This document shows positions 59,056 through 64,000 of a DNA stretch of 64,000 nucleotides, one piece after another. Both the position numbers and the translations under genes were made by a program. Positions within the stretch are counted from its first letter, which is position 1, and each line of letters opens with the position of its first letter. Below the pieces are notes generated by a model. The model made no database searches. It saw only the letters and a program-made list of their open reading frames with translations, and had not been told where the DNA came from. This DNA is from G020344215 sp039586575. GTDB taxonomy: Bacteria; Gemmatimonadota; Gemmatimonadetes; Palauibacterales; KS3-K002. Location: NCBI GenBank assembly GCA_039586575.1, contig JBDHKD010000010.1, positions 15,472 through 79,471 of the forward strand. Direction: 5' to 3'.

Positions 59056-60195
59056 GTGGAGTGTCCGCGCAAGGTTCTGATCATCGACGACGACGAAGTC
59101 GTTCTGGACTCGTGTACCGCGATCCTTGAGGACAGCGAGTACGAGATCGCTACTGCGACGGACGGTACCACGGGCCTCAACCTCATAGAGGAGTACCAGC
59201 CGGACCTGGTATTCGTCGACTTAAAGATGCCGGGCATCTCGGGCTTCAAGGTGCTCGAGAAACTCAACCAACATGACTCAACCATCGTCACCATCGTCAT
59301 CACCGGGTACGCAACTGTAAGCTCAGCTGTGGAGGCGATGAAAAGGGGGGCCTACGACTTCCTGCCCAAGCCGTTCACCCCCGACGAGTTCCGGCTGATC
59401 GCCAAACGCGGCCTCGAGAAGCGGGCGCTGGTATTGGAAACCATCGCTCTGAGACGCGAGCGCGAGATGTTGCGGGAAAACTTCGCCGCCATCGTCTCTC
59501 ACGAGCTCAAATCTCCCTTGGGTGCGGTTCAGCAGAACCTCTTCGTTCTGACGAATGAGCTGGAAGGAAAGGTGACGAAAGACCAGAGCCGGAAGCTCGA
59601 GCGCATGAAGTCGCGAATCGCCGAGCTGGTCGAACTGATCAACACGTGGCTGCGAGGGATCTCCGTCGACATCAAGAGTATCAAGGAGAACTTCCAACCC
59701 CTATCGATCGCGACCCCCATCGCGAAGGCCGTGGAGAGCAACGAGCCTCACGCTAATCGCAAGGACATCGAGATCCTAACTACGATCGAGGAACCAGTCG
59801 GCATCGTCATGGGGCATGAGGGCACGCTGACCGAAGCGCTGATCAACATAATCGGAAACGCGGTCAAATACTCCCACGCTGGAAGCAAGATCACGGTCAA
59901 AGCCGAACGCACAGACGGTGCGGTCGTGATCTCGGTGTCTGATACCGGCGTGGGAATCTCGGAAGAAGACATCTCTCGAATCTTCGATGATTTCTTCAGG
60001 GCGAAGTCCGGCGAAGAGGTGGCGACGGGGGCCGGTCTGGGGCTGGCCATCAGTCGTCGGATCGTCGAGGCGCACGACGGGTCGATTTCGGTCCGCAGCG
60101 AGCTCGGTCGCGGTAGCACGTTCGAGCTGAAGCTGCCCGCGCTGAAAAGCGAATCACAAGACGAACCGGCGGTGGACGCCGAGGCCCTGAACTGA
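59056..60195 (+). CDS. hybrid protein: receiver domain followed by histidine kinase
   Basis: A 379-residue cytoplasmic protein from GTG 59056, 4 nt after the previous stop. The receiver (~5-120) has the acidic DDDE pocket, phospho-acceptor D55 in FVDLKMPG, T in VITGYA and K in KPF. A HisKA domain with H149 in IVSHELKSPLG and an HATPase domain (LINIIGNAVKYS, GAGLGLAIS) follow. Receiver-first kinases usually relay a signal from another kinase, here the membrane kinase next door. The order suggests a phosphorelay, membrane kinase to this protein to the next receiver. Confidence 0.92.
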   Translation: MECPRKVLIIDDDEVVLDSCTAILEDSEYEIATATDGTTGLNLIEEYQPDLVFVDLKMPGISGFKVLEKLNQHDSTIVTIVITGYATVSSAVEAMKRGAYDFLPKPFTPDEFRLIAKRGLEKRALVLETIALRREREMLRENFAAIVSHELKSPLGAVQQNLFVLTNELEGKVTKDQSRKLERMKSRIAELVELINTWLRGISVDIKSIKENFQPLSIATPIAKAVESNEPHANRKDIEILTTIEEPVGIVMGHEGTLTEALINIIGNAVKYSHAGSKITVKAERTDGAVVISVSDTGVGISEEDISRIFDDFFRAKSGEEVATGAGLGLAISRRIVEAHDGSISVRSELGRGSTFELKLPALKSESQDEPAVDAEALN

Positions 60196-60216
60196 CTCCT
60201 CGAACGGAGGCGCAGG

Positions 60217-60639
60217 ATGAGCGAGCGCAAAAAGGTTTTGATAGTGGACGATGACCCCGATTTCGCCGAGGGGATACAGGCCATCCTGGAGGGCGCCGAC
60301 TACGAGACCGAGGTGCGCTACAACCCCAAAGACGGCTGGGACGCCCTGCAGAGAGGGAAATACGACATCTTGCTCCTCGACATCATGATGGGGCGGGGTG
60401 CGGAAGGTGTCATGATGGCCCGCAAGATGAGAAAAGACCCGGCACTGCGCGATATGCCGGTCTTGATTATCACCGGCATCCGGGAACAGATCGCCTTCCT
60501 GTTCCCTGGTCAAGCCGTGCACCCGGGCTTCATGCCCGTCGATGAGCTGGTCGAGAAACCGGTCGAGCCGGACGTGCTGCTCGAGAAGGTGAGCAATCTG
60601 CTGGACGCCGCGGCGGCCAGGAAGGGAAAGGCTTCGTGA
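60217..60639 (+). CDS. stand-alone receiver-domain protein
   Basis: A 140-residue single-domain response regulator. The phospho-site is D55 in LLLDIMMG, with VDDDPDF at the start, T in IITGI and K in VEKPVEP. The segment between the T and K elements is unusually long (REQIAFLFPGQAVHP). No DNA-binding or enzymatic output domain, so it may act on another protein, such as the hydrogenase/Hdr complex itself. Ribosome site GGAGG eight to twelve bases before the ATG. Confidence 0.92.
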   Translation: MSERKKVLIVDDDPDFAEGIQAILEGADYETEVRYNPKDGWDALQRGKYDILLLDIMMGRGAEGVMMARKMRKDPALRDMPVLIITGIREQIAFLFPGQAVHPGFMPVDELVEKPVEPDVLLEKVSNLLDAAAARKGKAS

Positions 60640-60648
60640 GGGGACACC

Positions 60649-61212
60649 ATGGCCACCAGACTTTCATTCAGTGACGAGATCTCCAACCAGATGTATGCCA
60701 CGGGCGCCAGGCCGATCAACTGCTGCGTCCAGTGTGCCACATGCTCCTCGGCTTGCCCAGCGGTTGATTTCATGGACCACACGCCCCGCGAGCTCATCGG
60801 CATGATCAATGCCGGTTGGAAGGACGAGGTGCTGGCCAGCAACACGTTCTGGACCTGTGCCTCCTGCTGCGCCTGCTCGGAGCACTGTCCGAAGGAGATC
60901 AAGCCCTCCGAATTGATGTACGTGCTGAAGCGCTACTCGCTCTGGAAGAACCAGTACAAAGAGAACCTGATCGGTCCCGATTTCTCGAGGCGCTTCGTGC
61001 AGACGATCATGAAGACGGGCAAGTCGTACGAGCCAGGATATGCACCAGCCTTCATTCTGGAAGGTGGGTTCCAAGGTCTGCTGCGTGAAGTGCAGATGGG
61101 GGTGAAGCTGCTACGCAAAGGCAGGCTGCCGCTGATTCCATCGAAGGTGAAACGGGTCGAGAATTTCCGGCGCATGCTGAGCCGGATCATGCCGATGGAA
61201 GGGATCGCATGA
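60649..61212 (+). CDS. hdrC: heterodisulfide reductase subunit C-like protein
   Basis: A 187-residue dicluster protein. The two [4Fe-4S] motifs are CCVQCATCSSACP (~25-37) and CASCCACSEHCP (~71-83). The C-terminal helical part (~95-187) is as usual for HdrC. It carries electrons from HdrA to HdrB. It lies 9 nt after the receiver gene and overlaps hdrB by 4 nt. Confidence 0.94.
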   Translation: MATRLSFSDEISNQMYATGARPINCCVQCATCSSACPAVDFMDHTPRELIGMINAGWKDEVLASNTFWTCASCCACSEHCPKEIKPSELMYVLKRYSLWKNQYKENLIGPDFSRRFVQTIMKTGKSYEPGYAPAFILEGGFQGLLREVQMGVKLLRKGRLPLIPSKVKRVENFRRMLSRIMPMEGIA

Positions 61213-62084
61213 AGAAATACGCCTACTACCCGGGCTGCTCCCTTGAGACGATGGCGGCGAGCTACCACGTCTCGGCAGTCGAGACTGCCAGCGAGCTGGG
61301 GATCGAGCTCACGGAGGTCGAAGACTGGAATTGCTGTGGAGCGACCCCGTATTCGCACATCGACGAGTTGCTGGCCAATGTCCTGTGTGCCAGGAACTTG
61401 GCCGTGGCCGAGCGCGAGCGCCTGGACTTGGTCGCCCCCTGTAGTGGCTGCTACAGAAACATGTACTTCGCCAACGCCGCGCTCAAGGAAGACGCTGATC
61501 TGGCCGAACACATCAACTGGGCCTTGGAGGAAGACAACCTCCATTACTCCGGCTCCATCTCCGTTCACCATCTGCTTCAAGTCTTCGTAAACGACGTGGG
61601 CATTCGTGCCATCGAGCAGCGCGTCTCGCATCCCTTGAAAGGACTCCGTGTGGCACCCTACTACGGCTGCCATCTCGTACGCCCGCGCAAGAACGGCGAA
61701 GGGCCGGAAGAGGTCGGAGACCCCCGCATGTTCGAGGACCTGATCGCGGCCCTGGGGGCCGAGGCGGTCAACTACGCCTACCGTCTCAAGTGCTGCGGCG
61801 CCTCGCTGATCGCCACCAACCGGAAGGCCGCTTTGGGAATGGTTCACAATCTCCTGCAGAACGCGGTCGATGTTCAGGCCGACGTGATCGCCACGGTCTG
61901 CCCGCTCTGCCAGGTGAACCTCGAGCTGTATCAGAAGGACGTTAATCGAATCTACGACAAAGACTTCGCCATGCCGATCCTCTATTTCACGCAGCTGATG
62001 GGATTGGCTCTTGGTCTGAGTCCCGATCGACTGGGGATCGGCAAAGAGATCGTGCCGCCGACCAAGGTGCTGGCCTGTCGGTAG
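61209..62084 (+). CDS. hdrB: heterodisulfide reductase subunit B-like protein
   Basis: A 291-residue protein with two CCG domains, each of the form C...CCG...CxxC. The first has YPGCSLETM, WNCCGATPY and PCSGCYRN; the second has YYGCHLVRP, KCCGASL and CPLCQVN. In methanogens each CCG domain binds an unusual non-cubane [4Fe-4S] and HdrB reduces the CoM-S-S-CoB disulfide. Bacteria do not make that disulfide, so the acceptor here is open. mvhA begins 41 nt downstream. Confidence 0.94.
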   Translation: MKKYAYYPGCSLETMAASYHVSAVETASELGIELTEVEDWNCCGATPYSHIDELLANVLCARNLAVAERERLDLVAPCSGCYRNMYFANAALKEDADLAEHINWALEEDNLHYSGSISVHHLLQVFVNDVGIRAIEQRVSHPLKGLRVAPYYGCHLVRPRKNGEGPEEVGDPRMFEDLIAALGAEAVNYAYRLKCCGASLIATNRKAALGMVHNLLQNAVDVQADVIATVCPLCQVNLELYQKDVNRIYDKDFAMPILYFTQLMGLALGLSPDRLGIGKEIVPPTKVLACR

Positions 62085-62125
62085 CCACACGGGGTTTCGT
62101 TGCGACGGATAGAGAGGATGAGACC

Positions 62126-63625
62126 ATGAGCAAGGTTGACGAGCGGCGGATTACGATCGATCCGATCACGCGGCTGGAGGGCCACGGGAAGATCGACATC
62201 TTCTTGAACAAACAAGGGGACGTCGAGCGAGCCTATTTCCAGGTCCCGGAGCTCAGGGGCTTCGAGCGATTCGCCCAGGGCCGGTTGGCCGAAGACATGC
62301 CCCAGATCACCTCTCGCATCTGCGGCGTCTGTCCGACCGCTCACCATATGGCGAGCACGAAGGCGCTCGATGACCTCTATCAGGTTGATCCACCTCCCGT
62401 CGCCAAGAAGATCAGAGAGCTGGTCTACAGCACCTTCATGGTCGAGGATCACGCTCTCCACTTCTATTTCCTCGGCGGCCCCGACTTCGTTGTTGGACCC
62501 GACGCACCGGCAGCGGAGCGCAACGTGCTCGGCGTCATCGCCAAGGTCGGCGTCGACATCGGCAAGAAGGTCATAGCGATGCGGCGTGAGCTTCGGGAGC
62601 TCATCGGACTGACCGGCGGAAAAGTCATTCACCCGGTGATGGGTCTGCCGGGAGGTGTGGCGAAGCGCATAAAACCTGAGGAGCAGAAGCGCTTTCAGGA
62701 TGTTGCCAACGAAGCGGTCGAGTTCGGTAAGTTCACCCTCCAGTTGTTTGAGGATGTCGTTCTCAAGAACACGGACTACGTGAACCTCATCGTCTCTGAC
62801 GCCTTCACGCACAACACCTACTACATGGGCCTCGTCGATCATGAGAACCGGCTGAACTTCTACGACGGGTCCGTCCGGGTCGTTTCACCATTGGGTAAGG
62901 AAGTCGCGAAGTTCAAAGCCCAGGAATACCTCGACCACGTGGCAGAACACGTCGAGCCCTGGACCTACGTCAAGTTCTGCTACCTGAAATCCGTGGGCTG
63001 GAGAGGCTTCCACGAGGGGGAATACAGTGGCATTTACGCCGTTGCTCCTCTCGCGCGCCTCAATGTCGCCGACAGGATGGCGACGCCACTGGCCCAGGCA
63101 GCGTACGAGAAATACATCGAGACACTGGGTGGCAAGCCTGTTCATCATACCCTCGCAAATCACTGGGCGCGGGTGGTGGAACTGGTGTACGCCGCCGAGC
63201 GCATGAAGGAACTGGCGGATGACCCCGAGCTGACCGACCCAAGAGTGCGCACGCTATCTACCGCGACGCCTAAGGAAGGGATGGGTATCGTTGAGGCACC
63301 CCGCGGGACGCTCTTCCACCACTATCAGACGGATAAGCGGGGCGTCATCACGAAGGCCAATCTCATAGTTGCGACCCAGAACAACGCGGCTCGCATCGCC
63401 ATGAGCGTCGAGCGAGCAGCGAAGGGGCTGATCTCGGGTGGAAATGTCTCCGACGGAATCCTGAATCAGGTGGAGATGGCGTTCCGGGCCTATGACCCGT
63501 GCCACGCGTGTGCCACGCACTCGCTGCCGGGCAGCATGCCGCTCCTCCTCCAGATTCGCGGCTGCGACGGTCAGATGGTGACGAGACTGCGGCGCGACTT
63601 GGATGGCCACGTTCATCGGGAGTGA
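62126..63625 (+). CDS. mvhA: group 3c [NiFe]-hydrogenase large subunit
   Basis: A 499-residue catalytic subunit. The L1 motif RICGVCPTAHH (C66, C69) and the L2 motif DPCHACATH (C459, C462) supply the four cysteine ligands of the NiFe site. After H465 there is a 34-residue tail, SLPGSMPLLLQIRG and on, which a maturation endopeptidase would remove; the next gene encodes one. The DPCxxCATH ending and sequence order match the MvhA/group 3c type. It is separated from its small subunit by five genes. Confidence 0.95.
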   Translation: MSKVDERRITIDPITRLEGHGKIDIFLNKQGDVERAYFQVPELRGFERFAQGRLAEDMPQITSRICGVCPTAHHMASTKALDDLYQVDPPPVAKKIRELVYSTFMVEDHALHFYFLGGPDFVVGPDAPAAERNVLGVIAKVGVDIGKKVIAMRRELRELIGLTGGKVIHPVMGLPGGVAKRIKPEEQKRFQDVANEAVEFGKFTLQLFEDVVLKNTDYVNLIVSDAFTHNTYYMGLVDHENRLNFYDGSVRVVSPLGKEVAKFKAQEYLDHVAEHVEPWTYVKFCYLKSVGWRGFHEGEYSGIYAVAPLARLNVADRMATPLAQAAYEKYIETLGGKPVHHTLANHWARVVELVYAAERMKELADDPELTDPRVRTLSTATPKEGMGIVEAPRGTLFHHYQTDKRGVITKANLIVATQNNAARIAMSVERAAKGLISGGNVSDGILNQVEMAFRAYDPCHACATHSLPGSMPLLLQIRGCDGQMVTRLRRDLDGHVHRE

Positions 63626-63629
63626 TGTC

Positions 63630-64000
63630 ATGGAGACGCCCGTCCGAGTACTTTGCCTGGGGAACGATCTGCTCGCCGACGACGCTCTCGGCGGTGTCGT
63701 TGCCCGGCAGCTTCGGCAGATCGTTCCCGATTCCGTCGACGTCGTCTTCACGCCCAATACAGGCCTGGACTTGCTGGACTACGCGCTGTACGTCCGCCAG
63801 TTGATCGTCGTGGATAGCATTGTGACCGGCAACGCGAAGTCCGGTACGCTGCTCGTATTTCGTGAAGAAGACTTGCGAGCTTTGCCAGGTGGGTCTCCAC
63901 ACTACATAGGTCTGTTCGAAGCCCTGTCGGTGGCGCGGGCACTCGACCTGCCGGCGGCGAAGGAGGTCACCATCGTCGCGGTGGAGTCCGAAGACCGCAC
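63630..64000 (+). CDS. hydrogenase maturation protease (C-terminus cut by window edge)
   Basis: The ATG at 63630 follows the mvhA stop by 4 nt. Its start LCLGNDLLADDALGG is the GN-x-L-x-x-D-D-x-x-G signature of the HycI/HyaD/FrhD endopeptidases that trim the large-subunit tail. LIVVDSIVTG follows, then GGSPHYIGLFEAL near the edge. At least 123 residues are visible and the frame runs off the right end. The nickel-binding residues include the acidic pair of the first motif. Confidence 0.9.
   Translation, partial: METPVRVLCLGNDLLADDALGGVVARQLRQIVPDSVDVVFTPNTGLDLLDYALYVRQLIVVDSIVTGNAKSGTLLVFREEDLRALPGGSPHYIGLFEALSVARALDLPAAKEVTIVAVESEDR

Noticed and set aside
53654..64000. Archaeal (methanogen) origin of the whole contig from the Hdr/Mvh genes
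   Set aside because: Surrounding genes are bacterial (two-component kinases, lipoproteins, Rieske/cytochrome b), and bacterial Hdr-Mvh loci are known.
1..64000. CRISPR array, tRNA, rRNA or insertion sequence
   Set aside because: Reading through all intergenic gaps showed no regularly spaced repeats, no cloverleaf-like sequence, no rRNA and no transposase frame.

Overview
The window is GC-rich bacterial chromosome, almost fully coding, with genes in short runs on both strands. An outer-membrane beta-barrel, lipoproteins with lipobox signals, periplasmic M16 peptidases and a murein-peptide amidase point to a diderm. High GC and gene content would fit Gemmatimonadota or a related uncultured lineage (inference; no rRNA or tRNA is present to settle it). 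No CRISPR array, rRNA, tRNA, prophage or complete insertion sequence was seen.

Layout. 1-3235 (-): ABC permease, ABC ATPase, DUF3419/BtaA-like protein and a GNAT fragment with overlapping genes, suggesting membrane-lipid modification. 3257-5645: a decayed molybdopterin hydroxylase gene, an outer-membrane protein and an AraC remnant. 5667-11885 (+): a CrtI-like oxidoreductase, then C69 dipeptidase, M15 carboxypeptidase, MpaA-like amidase and a Gate-domain membrane protein, a possible murein-peptide salvage set. 11887-12494: remnants of NifX-like, MinD-like and ZIP genes. 12442-19900: TPR lipoprotein, PAS/HAMP sensor, Na+/Ca2+ exchanger, GH29 fucosidase, PDZ membrane protein and a small secreted protein.

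20280-27115: a corrinoid methyl-transfer locus. Homocysteine methyltransferase, a MetH activation-domain protein, a RACo-type reactivase and a corrinoid protein form one (-) operon. It is divergent from an MtaA/UroD-type methyltransferase, with a sodium:solute symporter alongside. Together they look like a dismembered methionine synthase with its folate module replaced by another methyl donor.

27330-32246: a fatty-acid-hydroxylase-like gene, cytochrome b, Rieske protein and an eight-heme cytochrome c with TPR repeats, with overlapping or closely spaced genes. 32384-47314: M16 peptidase pair, Na+/phosphate cotransporter with PhoU, a repeat miniprotein, MBL hydrolase, LEA-type lipoprotein, gamma-glutamyltransferase, HEAT protein, cardiolipin synthase, YdjM-like protein, GNAT and MTH1187-type protein. 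47324-52364: pyruvate phosphate dikinase and a PQQ dehydrogenase.

53028-64000 (+) is the most striking region: a MarR regulator with a four-cysteine tail, then hdrA, mvhD, mvhG, a membrane histidine kinase, a receiver-kinase, a lone receiver, hdrC, hdrB, mvhA and a hydrogenase maturation protease. This encodes a group 3c [NiFe]-hydrogenase/heterodisulfide-reductase complex of the kind that bifurcates electrons from H2 to ferredoxin and a disulfide-type acceptor. The signalling genes sit between the hydrogenase small and large subunit genes. With the corrinoid locus and PPDK it suggests an anaerobic or facultative H2/C1 metabolism beside respiratory modules (bc-type complex, PQQ dehydrogenase).
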